Source: Butyricicoccus_A sp963601915 (lineage in GTDB: Bacteria; Bacillota; Clostridia; Oscillospirales; Butyricicoccaceae). From it: 64,000 nt of DNA. The stretch lies in the NCBI GenBank assembly GCA_963601915.1, contig CAVCGL010000001.1, forward strand, positions 62,001 through 126,000, read 5' to 3'. The notes under the pieces are model-generated. The model searched no databases. It was given only the letters and a program-made list of their open reading frames with translations, and was not told the DNA's origin. Positions 1 to 7,588 of this stretch are shown piece after piece (the stretch's first letter is position 1; each line of letters opens with the position of its first letter). Both the position numbers and the translations under genes were made by a program.

Positions 1-552
1 CAGGTGACGAAAGCGACGGTGGAAACCGTTGCGGAAAATACCAGTGACGGTGTGATTGCGCCGCTTGTTTTTTTGCTCATCGGCGGCGCACCTCTCGGCT
101 TTGCCTACAAAGCGGTCAACACGCTGGACTCAATGGTGGGCTACAAAAACGAGGAGTTTTTATATTTTGGCCGCTTTTCCGCCAAGATGGATGACGTTTG
201 GAATTTTATCCCGGCGCGTCTGAGCGGACTGCTATTTGTGCTGTGCGCAAAACCGGCGGGATTGGATGCAAGCGGCGCATGGAAGTGTTTTCGGCGCGAC
301 CGCTTACAGCACGCCAGCCCGAATTCAGCACAGACGGAATCGGCGTGCGCCGGTGCACTCGGTGTACAGCTCGCGGGAAACGCCTATTATTTTGGAAAAC
401 TGTATGAGAAACCGACGCTGGGCGATGCCAAGCGCCCGATTGAAGCGGAGGACATTGTGCGCACCAATCGCCTGATGTATTGGGCGTCGGCGGCTGCCGT
501 GTGCGTGCTGTGCGCGGTTCGATGGATCATCGGTTGGAAACTGGGGTGGTAA
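1..552 (+). CDS. cbiB: Adenosylcobinamide-phosphate synthase CbiB, C-terminal part (5' end outside window)
   Basis: Membrane enzyme that joins the aminopropanol (phosphate) arm to adenosylcobyric acid in cobalamin synthesis. The open frame runs in from the left edge. The segment VETVAENTSDGVIAPL is the CbiB signature, followed by the conserved YKAVNTLDSMVGYKN stretch and, near the C-terminus, KRPIEAEDIVR and a hydrophobic segment that is probably the last membrane helix. About 184 residues are visible of a family usually near 310-320, so the N-terminal part is missing only because of the window edge. The stop codon lies two bases before the next start, within a cobalamin operon that must extend upstream. 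Family membership is seen directly; operon extent beyond the edge is inferred. Confidence 0.93.
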   Translation, partial: QVTKATVETVAENTSDGVIAPLVFLLIGGAPLGFAYKAVNTLDSMVGYKNEEFLYFGRFSAKMDDVWNFIPARLSGLLFVLCAKPAGLDASGAWKCFRRDRLQHASPNSAQTESACAGALGVQLAGNAYYFGKLYEKPTLGDAKRPIEAEDIVRTNRLMYWASAAAVCVLCAVRWIIGWKLGW

Positions 553-553
553 T

Positions 554-1618
554 ATGAAGCACATACACGGCGGTGACATTTACGCCGAGACATGGAACGA
601 AGAGCCACTAGACTTTTCGGCCAATATCAATCCGTTCGGTATGCCGGACAGCGTGCGCGAGGCGGCACAGCAGGCGATTTCCGGTTGTCTTCACTATCCG
701 GATCCGTTTTGCCGCGCCCTGCGGCAGACTGTTGCACAGCGCGATGCGGTGACAGCGGAACAGATTTTTTGCGGCAACGGTGCCGCCGATGTGCTGTACC
801 GCCTGATGCTGACGCTTCGGCCAAAGAAGATTTTGCTTCCTGCGCCGACCTTTGCGGAATATGAGGAAGCGGCACAGCTCGTGGGCAGTGAGATCGTGCG
901 ATTTCCACTGGGGAAAGATTTGACGGTTACAGAGGCGTTTTGGAACGCCGTCACACCGGACATGGATCTGGTTGTGCTGTGCAATCCCAACAATCCCACG
1001 GGTTTGCTCACGCCAAAATGGCTGGTAAAGAAAGGAATGGAACGCTGCGCCGAGGTCGGCGCACGGCTGCTTGTCGATGAGTGCTTCCATGATTTTCTTT
1101 GCGAGCCGGAAGACAGCAGCATGACGGATCAGCTCCGCGACAACCACCATTTGATTTTGCTGCGGTCGTTTACCAAGATGTATGCAATGCCGGGCATTCG
1201 ATTGGGCTATTGCCTGTCGGCGGATCAAGAGCTGATCGGGCAGCTGTATGAAGCTGGTGCACCGTGGTCGGTGTCCGTCATTGCGCAGGCGTGCGGCATG
1301 GCGGCGGCTCAGGACGTGGATTTTCCGCAAAAAACACGCGAGTATGTCGCGCGACAGCGAGAGACGCTCAAACGCGGTTTGGAAGAGTTGGGCATGTACG
1401 TCGTAGATGGACAAGTGAATTATTTGCTGTTTCGCAGCACAGAGATGCCGGATTTGCAGCGGCGGCTGCATGACCACGGCATTTTGATCCGTTCGTGTGC
1501 CAATTATCACGGATTGGATGACACGTGGTTTCGCGTTGCCGTGCGCAGCGAAGCGGAAAATTTTGTTCTGCTGCATACCTTGCGGCAGCTAAAGGAGGAA
1601 TCGGCATGGCAAAGGTAA
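554..1618 (+). CDS. cobD: Threonine-phosphate decarboxylase CobD (class I/II PLP fold)
   Basis: PLP enzyme of the histidinol-phosphate-aminotransferase fold that makes (R)-1-amino-2-propanol phosphate, the arm attached by CbiB. The protein has 354 residues and opens with HGGDIYAE and DFSANINPFG, typical of CobD. It then shows the CNPNNPTG motif, a conserved VDECFHDF acidic strand and the PLP lysine in SFTKMYAMPGIRLGY. It follows cbiB by one base and its end overlaps the start of cbiP by 13 bases, indicating translational coupling. A plain histidinol-phosphate aminotransferase is the alternative; the start motif and the cobalamin neighbours favour CobD. Confidence 0.9.
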   Translation: MKHIHGGDIYAETWNEEPLDFSANINPFGMPDSVREAAQQAISGCLHYPDPFCRALRQTVAQRDAVTAEQIFCGNGAADVLYRLMLTLRPKKILLPAPTFAEYEEAAQLVGSEIVRFPLGKDLTVTEAFWNAVTPDMDLVVLCNPNNPTGLLTPKWLVKKGMERCAEVGARLLVDECFHDFLCEPEDSSMTDQLRDNHHLILLRSFTKMYAMPGIRLGYCLSADQELIGQLYEAGAPWSVSVIAQACGMAAAQDVDFPQKTREYVARQRETLKRGLEELGMYVVDGQVNYLLFRSTEMPDLQRRLHDHGILIRSCANYHGLDDTWFRVAVRSEAENFVLLHTLRQLKEESAWQR

Positions 1619-3108
1619 TTATGGTACAGGGTACCACGTCCAATGCGGGCAAGAGTCTGACGGTTGCGGCATTGTGCCGCATTTTCCGACAGGACGGACT
1701 CAAGGCGGCGCCGTTTAAGTCGCAAAACATGGCGCTCAATTCGTTTATCACAGCGGATGGCGCGGAAATGGGACGCGCGCAGGTCATGCAGGCGGAAGCC
1801 GCAGGCATTGAGCCGGATGTACGCATGAATCCGATTTTGCTCAAGCCGACCAGCGACTGCGGCTCGCAGATTATTGTCAACGGCGTGGCGCGCGGCACGA
1901 TGGCGGCAAAGGATTATTATCCGTATAAAAAACAGCTGATTCCGGATATTTTACAGGCATACAACAGCTTGGCAGAGGAATATGATGTCATTGTCATCGA
2001 AGGTGCTGGCTCTCCGGCAGAAATCAACCTGCGTGAAAATGATATTGTGAATATGGGCATGGCAGAAATGGTGGATGCGCCGGTTTTGCTTGTCGGAGAC
2101 ATTGACCGAGGCGGTGTGTTCGCTTCGCTGTATGGCACGGTTGCACTGCTGCAGCCGGAGGAACAAAAGCGCATCAAGGGCTTGATTATCAACAAGTTCC
2201 GCGGCGATGTAGAGATTCTCAAGCCGGGACTGGATATGATGCAGGACAAGCTGCCGATTCCGTTTGTCGGTGTGATTCCGTACCTGCATTTGGATATTGA
2301 CGATGAGGACAGCCTGTCTGAACGGCTGCAATCCAAACAGACTCCGGCTGTGTTGGATATTGCCGTGATTCGCCTGCCGCGCATCTCGAATTTTACGGAT
2401 TTCGCGCCGCTAGAACGGATGCCGGGTGTGTCTGTGCGCTATATCACGCGAACGACGGAACTCAAGCAGCCGGATTTACTTTTGCTGCCGGGCAGCAAAA
2501 ATACGATGGAAGATCTCAAATGGATGCGGCAAAATGGATTGGAAGCGGCGGTCAAGAAATATGCAGCTTCCGGTATGCCAGTGTTTGGCATCTGCGGCGG
2601 CTATCAGATGATGGGTCTGACGCTTGCCGACCCCGAACATGTCGAGGCGGGCGGCACGATGGAGGGCATAGGACTGCTGCCCGTGCACACGACATTTTGC
2701 GCCAAGAAAACCACCACGCAGGTACACGGCACAATAGGACATCTCACTGGAATTTTTGCCGGATTGACCGGCGTGCATATGGATGGCTATGAGATTCACA
2801 TGGGTGATACGACCTATGAGCCGGATGCGGATAATTTCTCTGAGATCCAGCGCAATGGCCGACCGGTGATAGACGGCGCACAGTGCGGCAGCTGTTACGG
2901 CACGTATGTGCATGGCATTTTTGACCGCGAGGAGGTCAGCCGCAAGCTGATTACTGCGCTGCTCGAAAGCAAGGGCTTGTCCGCGGAGGATGTACAGGCA
3001 TTTGATGCCGAGACATACAAACAGCAGCAATATGACCTGCTTGCGGATGCCGTGCGTGAAGCCTTGGACATGGATGCCATTTATCGCATTCTCAATCGGG
3101 AGGTGTGA
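1606..3108 (+). CDS. cbiP: Cobyric acid synthase CbiP/CobQ
   Basis: Glutamine-dependent amidase that amidates adenosylcobyrinic a,c-diamide at four side chains to give adenosylcobyric acid. The 500-residue protein begins MAKVIMVQGTTSNAGKS, a P-loop-like dethiobiotin-synthetase fold. It continues with FKSQNMALNSF and EGAGSPAEINL, and has a C-terminal type-1-like glutamine amidotransferase domain with the nucleophile in VFGICGGYQMMG and the catalytic histidine in YVHGIFD. The start at 1606 was chosen because AAAGGAGG lies 7 bases upstream and the protein then begins at the conserved motif; longer upstream starts run inside cobD. It sits between cobD and cobA in one operon. Confidence 0.95.
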   Translation: MAKVIMVQGTTSNAGKSLTVAALCRIFRQDGLKAAPFKSQNMALNSFITADGAEMGRAQVMQAEAAGIEPDVRMNPILLKPTSDCGSQIIVNGVARGTMAAKDYYPYKKQLIPDILQAYNSLAEEYDVIVIEGAGSPAEINLRENDIVNMGMAEMVDAPVLLVGDIDRGGVFASLYGTVALLQPEEQKRIKGLIINKFRGDVEILKPGLDMMQDKLPIPFVGVIPYLHLDIDDEDSLSERLQSKQTPAVLDIAVIRLPRISNFTDFAPLERMPGVSVRYITRTTELKQPDLLLLPGSKNTMEDLKWMRQNGLEAAVKKYAASGMPVFGICGGYQMMGLTLADPEHVEAGGTMEGIGLLPVHTTFCAKKTTTQVHGTIGHLTGIFAGLTGVHMDGYEIHMGDTTYEPDADNFSEIQRNGRPVIDGAQCGSCYGTYVHGIFDREEVSRKLITALLESKGLSAEDVQAFDAETYKQQQYDLLADAVREALDMDAIYRILNREV

Positions 3109-3109
3109 A

Positions 3110-3631
3110 ATGGAGCGCGGTCTCATTCACATTTACTGCGGAGATGGCAAGGGAAAAACGACCTGTGCGTTTGGTCTCGCGCTGCGCTGTGCAGGTGTCG
3201 GAGAACAGGTGCGCATTGCCCAGTTTCTCAAGGGCGGCGACAGCGGCGAAGTGACTGCTATGCAGACATTTTCCAATGTCGAGCTTCTTCGCGCCAAGCA
3301 GGGAACTAAGTTTACCTTTCAGATGAACGCAGAGGAAAAAGCACAGGCGAAGCGCGACCACACGAAATTGCTGCGGCAAGCGTTTGCCGATGCCCAACAT
3401 CTGCGGATGCTGGTGCTGGATGAAATCATGGCGGCGTGCACGACCGGCATGGTGGAGGTAGACGAGTTGGTGTCGTTGATACAAGCCCGTCCGCCGGAGT
3501 TGGAGCTTGTCATGACCGGACGCAATCCGCCGCAGGAGCTGCTGGATTTGGCGGATTATATCACAGAGATGAAAAAAATACGGCATCCGTATGACAAGGG
3601 GATTGCGGCGCGCCGTGGAATTGAGCGATAG
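3110..3631 (+). CDS. cobA: Cob(I)yrinic acid a,c-diamide adenosyltransferase (CobA/BtuR type)
   Basis: Transfers the 5'-deoxyadenosyl group of ATP to the cobalt of reduced corrinoids. The 173-residue protein starts MERGLIHIYCGDGKGKTT, the modified P-loop (GDGKGKTT) of the CobA/CobO family. It later carries LRMLVLDEIMAA (Walker-B-like DE) and ELVMTGRNPP, both family hallmarks. The start follows the cbiP stop by one base, with GGAGGTG overlapping the cbiP end. It is a cytoplasmic enzyme acting before or alongside CbiP on the corrinoid intermediate. Confidence 0.95.
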   Translation: MERGLIHIYCGDGKGKTTCAFGLALRCAGVGEQVRIAQFLKGGDSGEVTAMQTFSNVELLRAKQGTKFTFQMNAEEKAQAKRDHTKLLRQAFADAQHLRMLVLDEIMAACTTGMVEVDELVSLIQARPPELELVMTGRNPPQELLDLADYITEMKKIRHPYDKGIAARRGIER

Positions 3632-3644
3632 GAGAGAGCGACAG

Positions 3645-4283
3645 ATGGATTTTGAAATTATCAAACCGGCAGAGATTGAAAAGCGCAGCTTTGCTATCAT
3701 CACAGAAGAGCTGGGTGACCGCGTTTTTCCGGAAGAGATTGGCTTGGTTGTCAAGCGTGTCATTCATACCTCAGCGGATTTTGATTACGCAGACAATCTG
3801 GTCTTTTCGGAGGGCGTGGTGCCGCACGCGCTGGAAGCCATTCGGCGCGGCGCACACATCGTCACGGATACCAATATGGTCAAGGCGGGCATCAACAAAA
3901 AGACACTGGCCAAATTCGGCGGCGAGGTACATTGCTTTGTCGCGGATCCGGATGTTGCGGAAGAGGCGAAAAAACGTGGCGTGACGCGCTCCACGGTCTC
4001 GATGGAACGCGCCGCCCAATTGGATGTACCGGTGATTTTTGCTATCGGCAATGCGCCGACGGCACTGATTGAGCTGGATCGTCTGATGAGAGAGCAGAAG
4101 CTACAGCCGGAGCTGATTATCGGCGTGCCGGTTGGCTTCGTCAATGTCGTGGAGTCGAAGGAACTGATTCTTCGCTCTTCCGCGCCGCATATCGTCGCGC
4201 GCGGCCGCAAGGGCGGCAGCAATGTTGCGGCGGCGATTGTTAATGCGCTGCTGTATCAGCTCGTGCATCGAGAAGGCTTTTGA
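3645..4283 (+). CDS. cbiC: Precorrin-8X / cobalt-precorrin-8 methylmutase CbiC
   Basis: Catalyses the C-11 to C-12 methyl migration that yields (cobalt-)hydrogenobyrinate. The protein is 212 residues, usual for the family, with FPEEIGLVVKRVIHTSADFDY (conserved catalytic histidine in the middle), IVTDTNMVKAGI, AIGNAPTAL and VGFVNVVESKE, all diagnostic. The chosen start has GGAGAGAG about 7 bases upstream. It is the last plus-strand gene of the cobalamin cluster visible here. CbiC logically precedes CbiP in the pathway, so other cbi genes are expected to the left of the window. Confidence 0.95.
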   Translation: MDFEIIKPAEIEKRSFAIITEELGDRVFPEEIGLVVKRVIHTSADFDYADNLVFSEGVVPHALEAIRRGAHIVTDTNMVKAGINKKTLAKFGGEVHCFVADPDVAEEAKKRGVTRSTVSMERAAQLDVPVIFAIGNAPTALIELDRLMREQKLQPELIIGVPVGFVNVVESKELILRSSAPHIVARGRKGGSNVAAAIVNALLYQLVHREGF

Positions 4284-4285
4284 GT

Positions 4286-4543
4286 CTATAGGCCGATGAG
4301 CAGGAAAATGCCTGCGAGCAGCAGCAAGTCGTGATCGATGCCGTCCTCGTCTTTGAGAAGAAAGTATAAAATAAGCAAAACGAGAAGGGTGTCTTGCTCG
4401 AACAAACGGCTCAGACCGCCCTCTTTGCCAAATAGATTTCCCAGAGAGGAAAAAATGCTGCCGGATTCCTGCTGCTTGGGCGGCGGACACGGCGGTGGCG
4501 GAGGAGGCGGCGGGCAGGCAGCTTGCAAATATTTGTTGTACAT
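4286..4543 (-). CDS. Small proline-rich, hydrophobic-tail protein of unknown function
   Basis: 85 residues. An N-terminal MYNKYLQAAC is followed by an almost pure proline run (CPPPPPPPPCPPP), a Gly/Ser/Phe linker (residues about 26-45), and then LFEQDTLLVLLILYFLLKDE and DHDLLLLAGIFLLIGL. The last two are short hydrophobic segments interrupted by acidic residues. Small clostridial proteins with this acidic-hydrophobic tail are common next to spore or envelope genes, but I do not know a function. The stop lies two bases from the end of cbiC on the other strand. A GGAGAT site sits upstream of the start, inside the 3' end of the preceding gene. It is the last of three small genes transcribed together. 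Confidence 0.75.
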   Translation of the reverse strand: MYNKYLQAACPPPPPPPPCPPPKQQESGSIFSSLGNLFGKEGGLSRLFEQDTLLVLLILYFLLKDEDGIDHDLLLLAGIFLLIGL

Positions 4544-4546
4544 ATC

Positions 4547-4852
4547 TTAGATCTCCTTTGTGTGGCCGTCCGGCGGAAGAAACTGCCGGGCGGCTGTTTT
4601 TGCCATTCGAGCCATGGAGAGGATGCGTTCGGCGTGGGCAATCTGCGCGCAGGTTTCCTCAGATAGAAACGGACGCAGAGCATGTAATAATTCCGTGCGG
4701 GATGCATTGGCACGGCGCGGCGGTGCGGCATCCTCTGTGGATGGAGCCGATGGGGCAGAGGTGCCATGCATCAGCTCCGCTGCCATGCCGGACAGCTTCT
4801 GCATGGCGTCGGGATCTTGAAACAGATTGGATAACAGGTCAGCGGGTTCCAA
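4547..4852 (-). CDS. Unknown 101-residue protein, middle of three-gene minus-strand cluster
   Basis: The protein has no motif I recognise. It begins with an acidic helix-forming stretch (EPADLLSNLFQDPDAMQKLS), has a Ser/Ala/Pro linker (residues about 32-50), and then ELLHALRPFLSEETCAQIAHAERILSMARMAKTA. That last segment resembles the short helical repeat seen in several clostridial hypothetical proteins encoded with a proline-rich partner. The probable start is TTG, six bases after the stop of the 91-residue gene; no ATG alternative keeps the N-terminal helix. Co-transcription with both neighbours is inferred from the tight spacing (6 and 3 bases). Confidence 0.65.
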   Translation of the reverse strand: MEPADLLSNLFQDPDAMQKLSGMAAELMHGTSAPSAPSTEDAAPPRRANASRTELLHALRPFLSEETCAQIAHAERILSMARMAKTAARQFLPPDGHTKEI

Positions 4853-4858
4853 GCGGCG

Positions 4859-5134
4859 TCACCGTCCCATCAGGCGGGCGATTTGCTGGGCGAGCTGCGC
4901 GCCTTCTGGCGTCTGCATCGTGCGCTGAATGATTTGCTTGGCACCTTCTGTGTCGCCCGCCTGCATGCGCTGCATGGCCTGCTCCAAGCTGGCACCATGC
5001 TGCTTGAGAATCGTCTGCGCGGCGCGTTGGTTTTGCGGTGCCTGCATGTTTGCTTTGAGACGGGCGGCCGCTGCGGCATCGCCGGATTGCTGAGAAAATT
5101 GCCGAAGCAAAGCCTCCATATCTTTCTGCTGCAT
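4859..5134 (-). CDS. Unknown 91-residue helical protein, first of three-gene cluster
   Basis: A short, very Gln/Ala-rich and probably all-helical protein (MQQKDMEALLRQFSQQ, then AGDTEGAKQIIQRTMQTPEG and AQLAQQIARLMGR). Its start is preceded by GGAGGT at a good distance, so translation is well supported. The ending resembles the ending of some short clostridial proteins annotated only as hypothetical. It is divergent from the phosphoesterase gene, with 127 bases between them. It heads the minus-strand trio that ends at 4286. No function can be assigned. Confidence 0.75.
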   Translation of the reverse strand: MQQKDMEALLRQFSQQSGDAAAAARLKANMQAPQNQRAAQTILKQHGASLEQAMQRMQAGDTEGAKQIIQRTMQTPEGAQLAQQIARLMGR

Positions 5135-5196
5135 AAAAATACCTCCTGCTGGATTGGGTTCAATGTAGTATACGCACGAGCAGGTGGAATTGTTCT

Positions 5197-5225
5197 TTGA
5201 CTTTCTGGAAAAAATAGTGTATAGT
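5197..5225 (+). promoter_or_regulatory. Sigma-A-type promoter for phosphoesterase-coaX
   Basis: TTGACT (5197-5202), a 17-base spacer, then TATAGT (5220-5225). It lies 37 bases before the phosphoesterase start and directly outside the divergent small-gene cluster. Confidence 0.7.
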
Positions 5226-5261
5226 CATGAAAGATACTATCAGGCTACGGGGGAACGAAAG

Positions 5262-5771
5262 ATGAAATTGCTCGTATTTTCCGATTCACATCGTGCCAAT
5301 ATCACGGACATGCTCGCTCTGATCGACGAAGAAAAGCCGGATGCGGTTGCGCATCTGGGGGATCTGGTGAGCGATGTGGAAGACATCCATTTTGTATATC
5401 CGGAGCTGCCCGTGTACAACGTACGCGGCAACAACGATTGGGGAGACGATGAGACGCCGAACAGCATGGTTGTCCCGGTGGAACACGTGAGATTGTTCTT
5501 GACACACGGACACTTGTACGGTGTGCGGCGCGATACCAAACGGCTTGTCGAGGCGGCGCGAGCGGAAAACTGTCAGGTTGCTCTGTACGGACACACGCAT
5601 CGGGCGGAAGTCCATCAAGAGGACGGCGTTCTCGTGGCAAATCCGGGCAGCATCAGTATGCCCTACACGGCGCAGCCGCCGTCTTATTTGCGGCTCACGA
5701 TTCAGGGCGACGCGATGGAATCCGAGCTGATTTATTTGAAAAATACAAAGAAGAAACGGCTCTGGCTCTGA
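5262..5771 (+). CDS. YfcE/MJ0936-type metallophosphoesterase
   Basis: A calcineurin-like phosphodiesterase of 169 residues, close to the usual length of the YfcE family. All metal-binding blocks are visible in order: FSDSHR (residues 5-10), HLGDLV, RGNNDWGD, LTHGHLYG and YGHTHRAE, followed by NPGSISMPY. The start was set at the ATG that opens MKLLVFSDSH, with a GGGGGAACG purine-rich site upstream; the longer frame has no ribosome site. The protein is cytoplasmic and the natural substrate is unknown (family members cleave phosphodiesters in vitro). It is followed 35 bases later by coaX and probably shares its transcript. Confidence 0.88.
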   Translation: MKLLVFSDSHRANITDMLALIDEEKPDAVAHLGDLVSDVEDIHFVYPELPVYNVRGNNDWGDDETPNSMVVPVEHVRLFLTHGHLYGVRRDTKRLVEAARAENCQVALYGHTHRAEVHQEDGVLVANPGSISMPYTAQPPSYLRLTIQGDAMESELIYLKNTKKKRLWL

Positions 5772-5806
5772 GCGCGGGAACCGTTAGGAAAGAAGAGGAA
5801 TGAAAT

Positions 5807-6643
5807 ATGTTATTGGCGATTGACGTAGGCAATACCAATACGGTTTTTGGCATTTATAAGGACAAAGAACTGATCGGCAGCTTCCGTCTGTCCACGACGG
5901 CAGAGCGCACATCGGATGAAATCGGTATGCAGATTCACATGTATTATTCGTTCTTGGGCTTGCAGACCAAGGACACCAAGGCGGTTATCGTGGCATCGGT
6001 TGTGCCGCCGGTCATGTATACGCTCATCAATGCGATTCGCAAATACATCGGCGTGCGCCCGATGATTGTCGGCAAAGACGTAGATACCGGTCTGGTCAAC
6101 CGATACGACAATCCGCGTGAGGTCGGCATTGATCGTCTGGTCAATGCGGTCTCTGCCATTCAGAAATACGGTGCGCCGCTTATCATCATTGATATTGGCA
6201 CAGCGACAACCTTTGATGTCATTGATGAGACCGGCGCGTACTGCGGCGGCGCCATCTTCCCGGGCATCAAGGTTGCCATGGAAGCTCTGTTCCAGAAGGC
6301 CTCGAAGCTGCCGCGCGTGGACATTGTGCGGCCGGAAAAGGCAATCGGCACGAATACAGTCATGAGTATGCAGTCGGGCGCTGTGCGTGGCTATGCCGGT
6401 GCGATTCAGGGCATTGTGCATGAGATGAAGGCGGAGATCAACGGCAATTGCCGTGTTGTTGCAACCGGCGGCATGGGCCGCATGATGGCAGAATATTGTG
6501 ACACCATTACGGACGTGGACGCCAATTTGACGCTGACCGGTCTGCGCATGATTTATGAGGCAAACAAGGAAAAATTTGATGCGCTCGAACCGATTGGCCC
6601 GCTGGTTGTCTCAGTAGAAGAAGAGCTGGACACCCAGATGTGA
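5807..6643 (+). CDS. coaX: Type III pantothenate kinase CoaX
   Basis: Phosphorylates pantothenate in the first step of coenzyme A synthesis; type III enzymes are insensitive to CoA feedback. The 278 residues show the ASKHA-fold motifs DVGNTNTVFG (N-terminus, phosphate 1), GIDRLVNA, IDIGTATTFDVI (phosphate 2 and adenosine region) and GGAIFPG. The C-terminal tail of about 20 residues (EPIGPLVVSVEEELDTQM) is slightly longer than in many homologues. GAAGAGG lies upstream of the start. The gene ends at a hairpin shared with nth. Confidence 0.95.
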   Translation: MLLAIDVGNTNTVFGIYKDKELIGSFRLSTTAERTSDEIGMQIHMYYSFLGLQTKDTKAVIVASVVPPVMYTLINAIRKYIGVRPMIVGKDVDTGLVNRYDNPREVGIDRLVNAVSAIQKYGAPLIIIDIGTATTFDVIDETGAYCGGAIFPGIKVAMEALFQKASKLPRVDIVRPEKAIGTNTVMSMQSGAVRGYAGAIQGIVHEMKAEINGNCRVVATGGMGRMMAEYCDTITDVDANLTLTGLRMIYEANKEKFDALEPIGPLVVSVEEELDTQM

Positions 6644-6653
6644 GTACATAGAC

Positions 6654-6687
6654 AAAAAGAGGATTGGCGTCAGCCAATCCTCTTTTT
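6654..6687. terminator. Bidirectional terminator between coaX and nth
   Basis: The stem AGAGGATTGGC / GCCAATCCTCT has a GTCA loop. It is flanked by an A-run on one side and a T-run on the other, so it serves both convergent genes. Confidence 0.9.
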
Positions 6688-6692
6688 GTTGG

Positions 6693-7331
6693 TTATTGCT
6701 CGCTGCCGGTTTTGCAGATGTCTTTGAGACAGCAGCGCTCGCAGTACGGCTTGCGCGCGGTGCAGACTTCTCTGCCGTGCAGCACGAGCCGATGACAGAA
6801 ATCGCTGGATTTTTCCGGCGGAATGAGCGGCCGCAGTGCCTTTTCCACCTTTGCCGGTTCTTTGATGCCGTCAACCAATCCGATGCGATTGGCGAGACGG
6901 ATGCAATGCGTGTCCGTGACAATGGCGGGCTGATGGTATAAATCGCCGAGAATCAGATTGGCGGTCTTGCGTCCGACGCCCGGAATCTTGAGCAGCTCCT
7001 TCATCGTGCCGGGCACTTTGCCGTTATGTACTTCCAGCAGATAGACGGCGGCGGCGTGAATATCCCGCGCTTTGGAATTGCCGAGTCCGCACGGGCGGAT
7101 GATTTGTTCAATCTCGCCCTCCGTTGCGAGGGCAAAGGATTCCAGTGTTGGAAATTTGGCGTATAAATCCTTGGTGATGATGTTTACGCGCTTATCTGTA
7201 CATTGAGCCGACAGACGAGTGGCGAATAACAGTTCATAGTCCTTGGTATATTGCAGCGCACAGATGGCATCAGGATACTCCTGCTCCAAGCGCTCTACAG
7301 CGGCGAGCGCGCGCTGTTCTGGTGTCAGCAT
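6693..7331 (-). CDS. nth: Endonuclease III (DNA glycosylase / AP lyase)
   Basis: Base-excision repair enzyme that removes oxidised pyrimidines and nicks abasic sites. The 212-residue protein has LSAQCTDKRVN, the helix-hairpin-helix with the catalytic lysine in LLKIPGVGRKTANLILGD, and the catalytic aspartate in VDTHCIRLANR. It ends with an intact [4Fe-4S] cluster signature: cysteines spaced C-x6-C-x2-C-x5-C within VCTARKPYCERCCLKDIC. A TATAAT-like -10 is present on the minus strand at 7392-7397. The gene is divergent from glyA and the length is normal. Confidence 0.95.
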   Translation of the reverse strand: MLTPEQRALAAVERLEQEYPDAICALQYTKDYELLFATRLSAQCTDKRVNIITKDLYAKFPTLESFALATEGEIEQIIRPCGLGNSKARDIHAAAVYLLEVHNGKVPGTMKELLKIPGVGRKTANLILGDLYHQPAIVTDTHCIRLANRIGLVDGIKEPAKVEKALRPLIPPEKSSDFCHRLVLHGREVCTARKPYCERCCLKDICKTGSEQ

Positions 7332-7481
7332 GAAATCAGCTCCTTTTGGTGGTTTTACGTCAAAAATTATGACGCGCTAAAGTCTCCTGTCATTATAACA
7401 CAAATAATGCACAAAAATTCAGGTAAATCTTACAAATTTTGATGCAGGAAGCGGAAAAAATGAAATTCATAAAAAACTGTC

Positions 7482-7510
7482 TTGCAAAAGATAGGGAATC
7501 CTGCTTTAAT
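7482..7510 (+). promoter_or_regulatory. Probable glyA promoter
   Basis: TTGCAA (7482-7487), a 17-base spacer, TTTAAT (7505-7510). This leaves a leader of about 70 bases before glyA in which I see no clear riboswitch or terminator. Confidence 0.5.
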
Positions 7511-7588
7511 TAGAATTAACACAAGAAAAAAACAGCTGATTGTTTGTGTAATTCATACTGTAATGTTGAACATGGAGGATTTCAGACG

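Noticed and set aside
7332..7588. Riboswitch in the glyA leader
   Set aside because: No terminator or known aptamer consensus can be traced; only a promoter is supported.
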